Positions 1-12,084 of a stretch of DNA of 64,000 nt are shown one piece after another. A program made the translations under genes and the position numbers. Within the stretch, counting starts at the first letter, position 1. Every line of letters begins with the position of its first letter. The notes below the pieces were generated by a model. That model had not been told where the DNA came from, searched no databases, and was given only the letters and a program-made list of their open reading frames with translations. The stretch comes from Sipunculus nudus. Taxonomy: Eukaryota; Annelida; Sipuncula; Golfingiida; Sipunculidae. The stretch lies in assembly GCA_026874595.1 (NCBI GenBank), contig CM049309.1:74074426-74138425 (forward strand), in the 5' to 3' direction.

Positions 1-1650
1 ATTTTGATCAAGATAGAGTGAATTCCGCTGGGCCCTATATCTGAAAATATTGAGTATGGTCTGGACAACTGTTATGCCAAGTTTCATGCTTCTTTCATTT
101 TTTGCACAATTCTTCTCTCAACAGCTTGACTAATACCCATTATATTATATGCGTTGGATATGTTTCGCATGGATTATTGACAACATCAGGGCATTATAAG
201 CAATAATTATTTATTATATTGGTATATCATATTCTACTGTATATACCGTAGTCCTGATTTTGATTTTCAGTGTCAATACCTGACTAAAGGACGAGGGCTC
301 TTTCAAATAATTTTTTTACTTATTCTTGCCCTTGAGTGGCAGAACGGTAACAAACAAATATAGAAACGGCGGAGACATATACAACAAGGGCACGGGCAGC
401 CTATTATCACGTAGCACAATTTAATTTAAAAAGTAAGATAAACTCCCTTTTATAAGTACTCTACTGTTGTGAATATCTTTACCATTCAATTGGAACGAAT
501 ATCAGTACCTATATAACACTTGATATGTAACACTGCAAACCGGCCGGTATACATTTAAATTTAATTATCAGAGTTTATCGTGAGAGGATATGGAAAAATC
601 AAAATAGATTATCCTCGTATTATGAAAATATGATTAAACTACATGTAAGGCCAATTTGTGTACTCCAAAAAGTGGGCGAGTACTGAGTCCGTCCCGAAAT
701 TAACGGGTGTAATGTTGATTCTGTCAATTTAAATGTCAAGGCTGGTCCGGTCTAGTCATTTCACGTGTCAGACGATAATGATGTAGGTTTCATTGACCTC
801 ATTGACCGACGCCTTTTTAGTTTCACTAAAATAAACATCTATTCACCACTATTTTAAACATTTGGAAACCCTATTCCATCCTTAATGTTCTAATTATTCG
901 ATTATATCGGTGATTGGTCGTTTTCTTCCATAATCGAATAAATCGATTGCATTTTTTGGTTAATCGATCACGAACGATTACGTTTGTGCAAAATATGCCA
1001 AACTGTCCAGAAAAAAATATTATACTCCTGTCATAGATTTAGGAAAGACCTTATGCAGCGAACAACCGGGCTTTTACTTAGAACTTTCAGCGTGATGTAC
1101 AAGTCAGACCGAATTTAATGGGTCAGTAGTTTAGGTATAATCCTATACATAAAATAACCAATTAATCGATCTACAATAAAAATACGGTTTATGTTACCGA
1201 TTAAGATATCTAAATAGGTTCGGTTTCGCGATCGGCTGAAAGTGAAATCCGCTACCGTGTCTGGAGAAATCTTTCGGGCCGATTATTAGGGAATTTTCAA
1301 ATAGACCTGACATCCCATATGGTCAAAGTCCGTCCAAGAGATTTTTACTTCTACTCGATGTCTTATTGGTACAAAGAAAGGAAAGAAATGCCGAAAAAAA
1401 AAGAAAAAGTGCTAACACAGTCAAAGTAATTATTGATTAATATTCCTTCTTTAGATCTTGTGCAAGGAGTCAATGTATTAAGTATCAAGAACAGCATATT
1501 TGCGATAGAGTACAACACTGAGTGAAACCAAAGTTCATAAATTCTATTGTTGCCAAGTTATTTGCACAAGTAAAGCTTAATGAAAACGTATTTAAACAAA
1601 AAAATTACATACTCTGTTCTTCTAGTTCTGTCAACAATAAGTAAGTACTT
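1..1650. other. AT-rich non-coding DNA, no feature recognised
   Basis: I see no convincing coding region, RNA gene or terminal-repeat element here. All six frames are closed by frequent stops and there are no splice-bounded open stretches resembling a known family. Confidence 0.6.
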
Positions 1651-1935
1651 TAAGCAGCCGAGGCGGTGAGATTTTTCACAGTTGGTCCCCGACGTGGGTG
1701 AGCGCTCTGCAGGCTTAATCGGGAGACTCACAAACGAGTGCGCCTTTCGGGGGTTCCTCGGTGTAATGATCCAAAAATTGGGATTACACACACCCAGGAC
1801 CCGCGGGAGTGATACACCGAGTCTGGTTGATGCCACGTTGTCACGTAGTCCGAAACGGGAATGGAATTCTGCAGATGGATATAATAATTAGTTAAGCAAG
1901 CATTAAAAATGGAAGCGGTTAACTCCGCCAATAAT
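1651..1935 (+). repeat. Diverged SINE body, 5' truncated
   Basis: This shares an ordered series of blocks with the better preserved SINE at 12,594-12,934: the GCCGAGGCGGTGAGAT block, the GGTGAGCxCTCTGCAG block, the GAGTGCGCCTTTCGG/GGTTCCTCGGTGTA block and the final AAAAATGxAAGCGGTTA block. The tRNA-like head is missing, so this is a 5'-truncated or decayed copy of the same family. It has no coding function. The short open frames across it are by-products of its higher GC content. Boundaries are approximate because no clear target duplication is visible. Confidence 0.7.
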
Positions 1936-2159
1936 GTACTTTACGCAGTGATTTTGCCATATAAATAAACTGATCTGCATATGATTTCATTGTGTCATTA
2001 TATATAACACGATAAAGAATTAATAATGTGTTTGTTTATACCAGAAAACAGAACTATTTCCAATAAATTGATGCAATGAGAAATATAATATCGCAATAAA
2101 TTGCAATACGAAAATTTTAGGCAATATCGAGACCTAATACATCCATATATATATATATA

Positions 2160-2309
2160 GTTACGAAGACAAATTGCTCAGGGGAAAATACTGGGTCGAT
2201 CCCAGATTCGAACCCATGTCGGTGGCGCACAAGCCCGGCGTTCCAACCGCTTCGCTAGCAAAGCAAGCTAGCGAGACAGTTCGGTCCGCTTTTATGTCAC
2301 CACGTAACA
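2160..2309 (-). repeat. LTR of the TRIM element (3' LTR in minus orientation)
   Basis: This is a 150-bp direct-repeat partner of 2429-2561. It differs by an extra segment near 2266-2283 and scattered substitutions, consistent with an old insertion. It contains tRNA-like A and B boxes on the minus strand. The polypurine tract lies just outside at 2310-2323. Confidence 0.65.
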
Positions 2310-2428
2310 CACCCCCTCTTAAGAGCGTTCTGCTATCAGAACAAGACTAATTATCCCAGGAGTCACACTTTGGTGAGCTTATTCCCTGGGCTACAAAGTT
2401 AACCGTCACGTTAAACGAGCCCCCATTT

Positions 2429-2560
2429 TGTTACGAAGACAAATTGCTCAGGGGGAAAGCATTTGGACGATCCCGAATTCGAACCCATATCGGTGGCGCA
2501 CAAGTCCGGCGTTCCAACCGCTTCGCTAGCAGTTCGGTCCGCTTTTATGTCACCCCGTAA

Positions 2561-2561
<1 letters not shown>
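2429..2561 (-). repeat. LTR of the TRIM element (5' LTR in minus orientation)
   Basis: This is a 133-bp repeat ending on the minus strand in CGTAACA, followed by AAA and then the primer-binding-like TGGGGGCTCGT. The tRNA-like part runs on the minus strand from about 2525 down to 2465, with B box GGTTCGAATTC. Confidence 0.65.
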
Positions 2562-2630
<69 letters not shown>

Positions 2631-2640
2631 TATATATATA
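2562..2640. repeat. (TA)n microsatellite
   Basis: Nearly pure TA dinucleotides over about 79 bp, directly abutting the TRIM element. A shorter TA run precedes it at about 2144-2159, suggesting that the TRIM inserted into a TA array. Confidence 0.95.
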
Positions 2641-5600
2641 CCAGGACATGGATACAAGCAAGTTAAAACTTTATGATATATTCAACAGAAATCTTTCAAT
2701 ATAAGCATGTACATTTCACAACCCACATAAGATGACTGTTGATAAAATCCTCAGTGGTGCTGTAAAGTTTTTTACGCGGAGACTCTGGTGAAGTACTTGT
2801 GAACTGTGGTGTGCTACTCTGACGCGACCCCAGACACGTAGTAAGTCCGTAAACCTACATACAGGTACACGTATCACCGTTATATATCCGTATGCTTGTT
2901 TACTTAATAGTTCACTGAACGTGCACATGTTGTATACACTGGGCTAAATACTCCTACGGCCGGCCTAGGGCGGGGCCCTCCGTATCGAACTATACGTTCT
3001 TATAATTACCACACATCCTGGTGTATGCTTTCATGAATACATTATTATATCCCCTGGAAAAAGTACGCTTGCTGAAACACCGGAGCCTACACGCGATCCA
3101 TTTTACTTGGTAAACACAGCCTCCCCCAAGTGGTACGGCGTCCCACAGAGCTACTCGGCCATAAACCACACGTTAATCTGTCTGGGGCCATAGAACGAAC
3201 GCAATATAAGATCAATGTGTATAAAACATTAATAAATTTCACATTACTATCAAGATGGTCAGACATATCGACCCTAACACGTGATTTATATGTTTGCTCA
3301 ATTATAGTAATGGTTCTGTGAATCAGCGTACGGCCTGCGGAAACAAGCCCATGGAAACGGGGCCTAAAACGTTATAGTATACTATATTTTTCGTAGTCAC
3401 GAGTTGATATTCCTTTCAGCCATTCAACTACCGAGGCTAGGCTCAGTCATGGTATAGTGAAAGTACTATATAAGCTCCCACAACTACATCATTAACATAT
3501 ATATATTTTGAGAAATTATATATTTTGGTCGAAATTGATTGAAGGTCCAGGTCACAGTAAAAACCTAAAACTGTTTTTCCTATATATATGTTTGTCGAAG
3601 ATGGCCACATAAACTGTAGTTCATTCTATTCGAAATTCAATGGATAAGTCTTATGCGCTTAAAGTGCCTCATTCTAATTTTGCTATGGATATGCATTTTT
3701 GGGGGAAATTCATGATATTTGAAATTTTTAGCCTTATGTTTATACCTGTCATTTTTTTGCAGATAGGTTTTCTGCACCAAGTAGCACTTAATTAAGTAAC
3801 ACATCTTTAAAATTTAGTTCTTTGAAGTCGAGTTCTAACACCAATGCTCTTGACGCCGAGCTGTAGATGTAAGGAAAAATTGACTGTTTTCTTAAAAACG
3901 GATTTATTTTATTTCTAAAATAGTAAGCAAGGTACGGTTTCATTGTTCTTTAATAACCTTTGGGCCTGATTTGGCAATTTGTAAATAAAATTGCAAAATA
4001 ACAAGGGACAATGCCAAAATTTTTCGTCAAAGCCAAGAAAATGTTCTCTTATATTCAGTTCCATAGACTTAATTAAGCTGAGTCAGTGTAACGTGTCTGG
4101 TATTTCATAATACTGAATTTCAAGAATGCTACTATGTCATTTGGAATCCTAGTTCCCGGACCTCATTTGCACGCCACATGGCCCGTAATGCGGATGAGAG
4201 ATACGCGGGTGCACCTCTTTCTTCTGGTCTGTTTCCTTGGGTTCGGTTTAAAGAAAAGCGGATGTGTTTTAGGACACAGGAACCAGTCTTATAAAGGAAA
4301 CAGGAACCAGTCTCATTTAAAGCTTATTATGATTTGCCTTGGAGAAAGAGGCTGTATTAAATGATACACACAAAAAAGTCACCTATAAATTGACACTGAT
4401 GCCCTCATTTTGGTTTCAGTCAAAGGTAATATAAGCCAAAACCAATTATCTGATCCCAACTCTATAGCATTGTGTGTTTTTATTTATTTATTTATTTATT
4501 TTTTGGCAGCATTTTACTGACTTTTATCCTAAAAGGCTTGTGTTTTCTAATGTTTAACCTCTGCACTAATGATTATGAATGGAAATATATCATCATGACT
4601 TTAAAAAAAGTCTAGAGCGCCACACCAAAACGATACTCCCTGTTTTTTTTTTCAAATAGACGCTCTATGTTAGTTATCATGTTTGTTTAAACTGAACGGC
4701 CCCTGGAGGGACTGAATCATCAATTTCTCTCTTAACCAAGATGCAGGCGATTCGCAGGCCGGTAAACCTTTTAAGTTCCGTTTTGGTAATTAAATACTTT
4801 ACTCTTTTTCAATTGATTTTCTTCAGTTTTGATAATAAACTAAAATCTGATAAAAATGAATAATCATACAGAGCATGTAGGTAAACAATGTATCATATAT
4901 GTGATTTTGAGAAAGAAATATTATTCAATTATAGAGATCTGCCATCGCCCAACGATCGCCAGGGAGGTCTAGACGGTAAAGACTTTGAAAAATTAGGTCA
5001 AACATTAATATCAGTGCAAATCTGACATATGTGTCATCAGTAATATTGGAAATCAAGCGCAAACAGGGGCAGGCGTCATGATCTTAGTGAATCATAAAAT
5101 AGAAATAAAGAAGAAACACTCTCTAAGAATGTGTTATTTTTGTCATTTAGATATGCATAGGGTTAGCCAGGATTTATGGAATAACTAATGGTTATAACTA
5201 ATATATGACCTGATATGAACATCTGGGAATGGTAACATTGTTAAAAATTTCCAGCAGCCATATTATGATGATAAAATGAAACCTAGAACGACTTTGATTG
5301 ACCTGACGGTTTTAAAGAGCATCCGTAGAATAAACTAGCACGAACACCATTTCAAGACAGCATTGGTGACCAGTAATCGTCCAATGGCGTGTTATTTTAA
5401 GAGTCACGTACATCTCGGAAATACAGCTATGGTTGTCTGAGTCTGTTCAACAAGGATGGCTCATGTTGTAGTGTTGTTTATATTGCTCGTGACCTATCAA
5501 GGCCATCAAGCATGAACTTTGACATTAACATATATCCATGATGGATCGTGACCATTCAGGTCACCTGTTACACTACTGTCGCTCCCCAAATGATATTCGT

Positions 5601-6965
5601 ACTGCATTAATGTTTCTGTGGTGCATAGCCTGCTGGTCTCCTGGGCAACACAAGGCTGGGCTGACAACAATAGAAAGAACTTAATGAATATTCCTTATCT
5701 TGATGGATCTCTCAGAATATTTCAAAATTTTTAAATTGTGTAGCCTCCCATTGATTCTGGATCAAGTCAGGCACAATGATAAGACAATATTAAATAAAAT
5801 ATGGCCTGGTTATAGGTCAGAGATGTAGAAATAAATGTAGGAAATGTCACATGAAATTAAAATGGTTAAAAAGTTATTGTCTAATTTAAAATTTCCAAAT
5901 CGAACCCTCTTTAAACAATCAGAAATTGATATCCAAATTATGCAGTGAATATTGGTCTTCCACAATAGATGAATGTAAAATTGCAACTAGGGAGGGATGT
6001 ATGAAAACTATGAATATCGTAGTTATAATAACTAAACAATAACGTGAACAATGGCCTGGAGTATGTTTTGTAAATATATATTAATGTCGCCCACAACAGA
6101 AAATAAAGAATTTCTAATTACCTGTACATTCACTTCTAGTTCCCGCTCGTGTTTTGAATCTTATATTTTTCTTTTGCGGCATGTGAACAGAGCTATAAAT
6201 ACCTTGGATGCATTTACACTTGATTTCAAATTAGACTGCTTATTGTCCGCCTATACGAATTCAAATGAATGATATAAATAAATGGGAACAGTTATAAGCA
6301 GACCGTTGTCATGTGCTCATATTGTCGAAAATTTTAATCAATACGTTATTACCTTTTGTATCTGTAGTAAGAATGGTTTTTGTTTCCCGCAGAAATGATT
6401 ATTGGTGACCCGCTGAATAAAAGCTGTTTAATATAGGGTACCTGTGGTAAAGGTGTTTAAAAAGAGTCAAAAACATCTATTTTTATATGGATGTTATATA
6501 CAACATGTAAGTTGGACCGAGAGACCTTAAGCTGAGCGTCAGAAAACGGTCGCTTTGAACAAAAGCAAAAAATATAACGGACATTGATTATTAAAGCGCT
6601 TAAAATTAAGGTACAAATGAAAGACAAGAGATTATTAGCTCTGATCTGTGAAATATTGGTAAGGCCGTAAATATCTCGCTTTTTCATAGCCGGATGCCGA
6701 TGGATTTTGCTTGATAAAATAACTTGTACTTGTACGATAAGGCATAATTATCGAACAACAGCAGATAACAGAGTTTCGGGCAGATATACAGAGTATCGGA
6801 CTCAGACCTTCGACAAAAACAAATATTATAAAATTATTTATCACCTCCAGCATAGATTATATCCTGTCAAATTTTATCCGCCTAATCGTGTCGAATGTGT
6901 CACCAGACCTACTGACCAGGAAACTTAAATTATTGCCGGGACTGAAATTATGCGCATAAGCATTG
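2641..6965. other. Non-coding, nothing recognised apart from a short (TTTA)n run
   Basis: No conserved protein segment, RNA gene or paired terminal repeat was found on either strand. A TTTA microsatellite lies at about 4481-4502. Open frames up to 76 codons occur but have no family resemblance and no splice context. Confidence 0.55.
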
Positions 6966-7110
6966 CCATGGGGGGGGGGGGGGGGGCATGGAGAAGTTGA
7001 CCAGTCAAATAAATCCTGTAAACTTGTCCGTTTCTGGTGACCCTGTGGTCTTTCTAGTGTTTCAATTTATCTTTATCTTCCAGGGTGGGGGGGGGGGGGG
7101 GGGGAAGGAG
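6966..7110. repeat. Two long poly-G tracts
   Basis: Uninterrupted G runs of about 18 bases occur near 6970-6987 and about 20 bases near 7084-7103. They are part of a wider pattern in this window in which G or C homopolymers sit in or near dispersed repeats. They could form G-quadruplexes on the plus strand and are also prone to sequencing error. Confidence 0.9.
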
Positions 7111-7171
7111 ATTACACACACAACCTCACACACCAGGTTTTGATATAACATTTCATTGTAAAGTCATAAAT

Positions 7172-7336
7172 GGAACCAAAGTCTATAATTCTAATTATTA
7201 ATGTATTTCATTTGCAAAATATAACTATTATACTGTGGATAGTGGGGGGGGGGGAGGGGTTGATAACATTGACCATCCCCCCTTGCCAAAAATGGGGGGA
7301 ATATATACCCCCATCCCCCCTATATTGACGCCCCTG
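7172..7336 (+). repeat. Dispersed repeat family R1, copy 1
   Basis: Pairs with 18480-18646. Both begin GGAACCAAAGTCTATAATTC, continue through an AT-rich segment to a G-rich stretch, then a C-rich stretch with GGGAATATATACCC, and end with TATATTGACGCCCCTG. Strand is arbitrary. No target duplication or coding capacity is visible. It is probably the end of a larger non-autonomous element. Confidence 0.75.
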
Positions 7337-8149
7337 CTTGTGAACAGTATATTGTTTACATTTTGTTCGTCGCATATGATGGGCAATTTTGATTTCGGCC
7401 CGAACATTTTCAGGCTTGTTCATAATTCATGAAATAGACGCCAGAGTGGCTCGCTGAATAGTCTGTGAAAGCGTAGCTGCCACAAACTTGCTATAGTATG
7501 AAGATGACTATAATTTACCATGATGCAACCATAACCCTGGATAAGGATCTGCAGTTCCTCTCAGTTTTGCGGAAGCTTTATGACGTTGCACACGCAGTCT
7601 CACTTACATAACCTACGACAAAAACAGGCAACTCTATGTCAAAATTTCATTCATTATAAAAACACATCGAAAAAGCGCCTAATTTACAACGATTAATTGT
7701 GACTGAGAACATACATGTAAGCGCATAACAGTTTAGCTCTCATATCTGGGAAAATTCAATAGAACGTTTAATGTTTCTTCGCCCTTAGGATGATTTTATG
7801 CCAAAATTTATGACAGAAATCTAAAGAGTAAAAATTACGCTAGTACCTTCAGAATATAAGTCTCGAACTGGAGCCCATCCAAATGCAGATGGTTGCGATC
7901 TAATTGGTCTAACCAGCCGCAGCGAAAACAACTTTTGTTTAAAGGGTGCAAGATTACACAGCACTTAGCAGAGGCTTAAACCTTACGGATGCATAATAAA
8001 ACGTACACATACTGAAAAACGTTTTAAAAAATTAAGTTTTTAGTATGTAACGTTACTTTTATAAGAGGATCAATATAAATATTCTTATCCTTTTCGAGGT
8101 TGAGATTCATGGCGCAATAAATTATTACAGCCGGATACTTTATCGATCA
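7337..8149. other. Non-coding; possible tRNA-like remnant on the minus strand
   Basis: No gene seen. On the minus strand around 7850-7930 the sequence GGTTAGACCAATTAGATCG followed by AGTTCGAGACTT is vaguely like the A and B boxes of a tRNA-derived SINE, but it does not fold convincingly and has no matching copy in the window. I treat it as unproven. Confidence 0.35.
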
Positions 8150-8310
8150 CGACGGACTCAACGTCCAAATTAGATTAGTTCTTTCATTAAGCAAGCAGGT
8201 GGAATATTTATATAAGAAATTCGCTCTCAAAAACGGAAACCTAATAACATAGATATAACAACTGGCTGACTTCCCGAGGAAGATGACGTTAAAATATCAT
8301 TTCGAAACAA
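8150..8310 (+). repeat. Local duplicate R3, copy 1
   Basis: Shares ACTCAACGTCCAAATTA, AGGCAGGTGGAATA-like, GAAATTCGCTC and ACAACTGGCTGACTTCCC blocks, in order, with about 10235-10415. Divergence with small indels indicates an old duplication. No coding potential is visible. Confidence 0.7.
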
Positions 8311-9091
8311 ATATATTTACTCCCAATTTGTGATCTTATTTATTTTGAACTCACACACTTTCTAATATCATTGTCTGACCGCGAAGCCAGCTGTTCATGC
8401 CGACTAAAACCTTTGATCAGTATATCTATTTATTACTCCTACCTAATTTTAGTCCTAACATTTAGTCGATTTACTATACCTCCGCCCAGAAGTTCCTTGG
8501 TTCGGTGGATGGTCTTCTTCTGCTAAAAACTTATGAACGGATATTGATTATATGTTCTTGAGGTCAGTTGAACTTTTAATTAATACAATTTAATTTCCTT
8601 TTATCAAGGACGGAGGCCGTCCCTTTCATATCTATGAGGGGACAACATCCGTTCGTATTCCCGTCGCATATTTGCCGCTCGGTTCCGGCCTCGATCTGTC
8701 ATCTTCATCACGTCTGTTCAACCTGGAGTCTGGCGGAGTTATCGTATTTATACCAATCCTTAATTAACGGCAAGCACGTTGTCTTTACGCTTTCTGTGCG
8801 TTACTCATAAGGTAAAATTAGTACAATGCGCTGCCCGATCGCCGGACGAATGGTACTAATTTATGCAATACGTCGGCATTCGCTATGTTTTCGTTCAGTG
8901 TGAGTTATATTTGCGCTGCAAGTATGCTAAGAAATTAATATATGCAATATACGCGGCTCATAGGCTGATGGGGTGCATGCCGGGAGGCCAACGTATCCCC
9001 CACGAACACATAGAGAATTCGTGCCGTGCTCGACCGATGCGGGAACAATGCGCTGTGTATTTTATAACTTATGATCTGCGGAACAGCGTAC
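8311..9091. other. Non-coding, nothing recognised
   Basis: No repeat partner in this window and no conserved coding segment were found. Confidence 0.5.
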
Positions 9092-9615
9092 GTACCCTGT
9101 TCTATTATTGCCCTCAGCCTAGCATAGAGACAGGCGTACAACGCCATCTTAAGCACTCCCAGTTGCAACTCATGACATACCTGTAAACTGGTTCCAACTC
9201 CAGTATGCACGCTCATACCGGTTATCATGGACGTTCACGCAATCTTGATTGATTATCCGTGAAGATTTCTTATAAAATAACTTTCTTTAGTTATTTATAG
9301 TTTTCAAATATATGAGAATGGGTTGTTGCACAAAAATTGAATGATGGATGCATAGATAATACGATATACTGAATCTTTGATTTTCCACTGTACGTAGCAG
9401 TGATTTATTATTAATATCTGTTAATCTAATCATTAATGTCACATTTAATATACAGCCAACTTTTGGTAACTTCTTTGGGCAAACGAAATCCTTATTTTTA
9501 TCATATATAATATATACTGGAGTTGGTACCAGTCTGGCAAGAGTACAAAAGATGGCGTTGTACGCCCGTCTCTATGATTGGCCTAGAGCAGCGGTGCCAT
9601 AATAGAGCGGGGTAC
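9092..9615. mobile_element. Foldback/MITE-like element with about 110-bp inverted arms
   Basis: The arm 9092-9206 reappears in reverse complement at 9514-9615. Shared blocks include GTACCxxGTTCTATTAT at the outer ends, CATAGAGACxGGCGTACAAC in the middle and GGTxCCAACTCCAGTAT at the inner ends. The arms flank an AT-rich spacer of about 307 bp with no coding capacity. This is the structure of a non-autonomous DNA element. The outer ends lie in GTAC-rich sequence, so the target duplication is ambiguous and the superfamily is undetermined. Confidence 0.75.
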
Positions 9616-9855
9616 CAGTCTACGTAGCGTAGTGCATATCAAAACTATCCGGCGTACTGGGCCGTATACTGTGCGCATGCCTGCTTACATAAAACTTACA
9701 CAAAACGACTGAGATGCATATGAGGTGCGTTTCATGCATACGACTGCGTATTAAAAATTTGTCAATGCGCAATTCATAAGGAATTAGGATACGCAGAAGT
9801 GTGACAGGGCCTTCTAGGGTCTTCAACTTTAACATGTGATGAATATAGGAACTCT

Positions 9856-9942
9856 CGGCCCCAGAGACACAATCGGCCCCAGAAACACTCCGCCCCAGAA
9901 TCACTCCGCCCAAGAGATACTCGACCCCTGGGCAGTAGGACC
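9856..9942 (+). repeat. Short minisatellite, 16-18 bp period
   Basis: About five imperfect tandem units of the form CGCCCCAGAAxCACTC. Expansion is modest. It lies in otherwise AT-rich DNA and produces overlapping open frames on both strands that I regard as spurious. Confidence 0.8.
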
Positions 9943-10139
9943 CAGAGTATGTGGAGCATTGAACAGGTATCCGTGTAACAAGTCTAGTTTTGTTTGGCTT
10001 GCACGACACGGCTCAGATGTTCAGTCTGTGTTGCAATCTTTACATTTTTTATATAAGCGTGACCTTTTTTTTAAAAAAAATAAGCATGACTTAATCATTC
10101 CATCTACTCAAATGTTATGTCAATCTTATTGGAAGCTAG

Positions 10140-10226
10140 TCCATAATAAAAGGGATAAACTTGGGACTGTATGTAAGGAAGTATTTATTTTCCAGAGTCC
10201 TATGTGAGTGTGATAAAGAAAATTTA
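10140..10226 (+). repeat. Partial copy of local duplicate R4
   Basis: The stretch from AAACTTGGGACTGTATGTAA through GATAAAGAAAATTTACCCAG matches the start of R4 at 10,575-10,650 and 12,100-12,142. This makes it a third, shorter copy, immediately upstream of R3 copy 2. Confidence 0.65.
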
Positions 10227-10234
10227 CCCAGGGA

Positions 10235-10415
10235 TCAAGAACGACTCAACGTCCAAATTAAATTAGTTCCCCCAGAATGAATACAGTTACATGTAGGGAA
10301 GGCAGGCAGGTGGAATAATCACATATGAAATTCGCTCCAAATGACGGAAATCTCTGAACACAGTTATTACAACTGGCTGACTTCCCAAGGAAAATGACGT
10401 AAACATATTATTTGG
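10235..10415 (+). repeat. Local duplicate R3, copy 2
   Basis: Partner of 8150-8310 with the same block order. A roughly 20-bp insertion relative to copy 1 lies around AGAATGAATACAGTTACATG. Confidence 0.7.
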
Positions 10416-10559
10416 TAAAATCCTAAGAACAAAATAAATATGGTGCGACCGAGCTACTTTTTATCTGTCTGTCAAGACACAATTCTTGCAAATTGCATTG
10501 AATCGTTCAACGCTTCTCAGGAAGATACCAAAATTCGCTTCGACTCATGGAATGGTGCA

Positions 10560-11096
10560 TAAAATTAACACAAAAAAACTTGGGACTATATATAAAGAAG
10601 CATTTGTTTTCAAAGAGTCCTATGTGGGTATGATAAAGAAAGTTTACCCAGGAATATATAATAGAACGAAATCTATCCAAGCAGCAGAGATGAACCTAGT
10701 GAAACCAAGAGGCTTATTCTTTACCGTGATATAGATCATTATTATACTCAGCTGGTGATGATTTACCAATGGCATTCAACAAAGAAACAAGTATCCGCAA
10801 TTGAGAATGTCCTCTGATTAGTGTTTACCAAGGCATATATGCCCAACTACTTTAAGGTACAATATATTAGGCCAAACAATAAAAACGATTGTTTTACGGA
10901 CTGTAAAATTATACATTGTGAGCGAATTTATTTTATTCCCTTTTAATTTTCTGGTCGATCCAAGGCGTGGACTTTTGTAATATTGCCAGAAATACTGCAC
11001 ACATTCACTTTAAAACATAAAACGGGGCATGAAATCAACCTAAAACCATACATTTAAGAATTCGTTTAAGCAGCACAAATGAGCAACATTACCTTT
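10560..11096 (+). repeat. Local duplicate R4, copy 1
   Basis: About 540 bp collinear with 12,085-12,585. Shared landmarks include TATGATAAAGAAAGTTTACC, TCCTCTGATTAGTGTTTACC, AATTTTCTGGTCGATxCAA and CAAATGAGCAACATTA. It is moderately diverged, with small indels. No recognisable coding segment is present, so I call it duplicated non-coding DNA. Confidence 0.8.
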
Positions 11097-11224
11097 GACT
11101 TGATCCTCCCCCTCCCACCTGCGGAGCCGTAGAACAACCATTTCGTTTGCGTGGCCTTACGATCATTTGACAGGTGATGATTTACCAATGGTACTCAGGA
11201 GAAATTCTCGGAGAAATAATAAGG

Positions 11225-11895
11225 ACATATACGGATTAAATTCAGCTACTAATGAACCTAGTTAAAGGTTCTCCCTTAGCCGCTGAAATATCTGCTTTTA
11301 TCCGTTCACACACACACACACACACACACATACATATTAAATTCAACAGCTATTGAATCAGCGCCATAAAAAAAAACATGTAAAACGTAACTTGTCGCCC
11401 TTTAAAAGAAATCCACTGATCCTCCCCTTACAAAAATATCCATATTGCAGTTGGTTCTTAATGAAGTAACGAGAAATAAAAAAGCATACTTTAAGGGAGA
11501 TGTCTGTTTAAAACAGGAATCCGAATTTCGCAAAGGCGACAGAAATGGAGAAAACGCGTGGAATAGTGAGCAAAAAAGAGTAAATTTGAGACCTTTGCAG
11601 ATAATCCAGGCTGAGAGCGTCGTCATGTCCGGGCGTGGGCGAAGGTTGTTTTTATTAGATTCCATTCCCTTTCTCTCGCTGATTTATTAGCAATAAACGG
11701 CTTCACCTGAAGGATAGACGGCGACACTTAATTAATGATTTTTCGCATGGTTTCTTCTGACGGTCACATCTGTGATCTTCTTATAAAAAGAACGTCTTAT
11801 AATCCTAAAACTCGTATTTCCCTTGGTTCCCACCTTCTTTGGGGAAGGTCGGGTGTTCTCTGGCATTCTATGAGGCCACACCAAATAGTTAATTG
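11225..11895 (+). repeat. Local duplicate R5, copy 1, including a (CA)n tract
   Basis: Collinear with 15,055-15,715. Shared blocks include GACATATACGGATTAAATTC, GAGACCTTTGCAGATAATCC, GAGAGCGTCGTCATG and ACGGTCACATCTGTGATCTT. A (CA)n microsatellite occupies 11,309-11,330 in this copy only. Several short frames cross both copies, but substitutions and indels disrupt them differently, so there is no evidence of a conserved protein. Confidence 0.8.
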
Positions 11896-12084
11896 TTCTA
11901 TGGATTCGCCGCTACCGATAAATTTCTGCATATCAGAACCAATGAATGTTCCAAATTCGGGTACTAGTCTCGATTCCTTTAACGAATTCTAAAGGTATGG
12001 ACAATTTCCTAAATGCCACATTGATTATATGCATCATTTTTAAGAATTGAGGAGAATTTGATTTTATTTACACTTGCGTGGCGC

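Larger units (their letters stand above)
2160..2561 (-). mobile_element. TRIM-like miniature LTR retroelement with tRNA-like LTRs
   Basis: Two direct repeats, 2160-2309 and 2429-2561, start with (T)GTTACGAAG and end with CGTAAC(A), the inverted ends expected of LTRs. They enclose only about 119 bp. Read on the minus strand, the first LTR is followed after three bases by TGGGGGCTCGT, which matches the start of a tRNA-Pro primer-binding site. The second LTR is preceded by AAGAGGGGG, a polypurine tract. There is no coding capacity, so it depends on a larger element for mobility. Each LTR also contains, on the minus strand, a tRNA-like A box (TAGCGAAGCGG) and B box (GGTTCGAAT). The first LTR is longer by an 18-bp segment. 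It sits in a (TA)n tract, so a target duplication cannot be judged. An alternative reading is a tandem pair of tRNA-derived SINE copies. Confidence 0.65.

Noticed and set aside
2160-2561. Two genuine tRNA genes on the minus strand
   Set aside because: A and B boxes are present, but the acceptor and anticodon stems do not pair properly, and the two copies are embedded in longer identical repeats.
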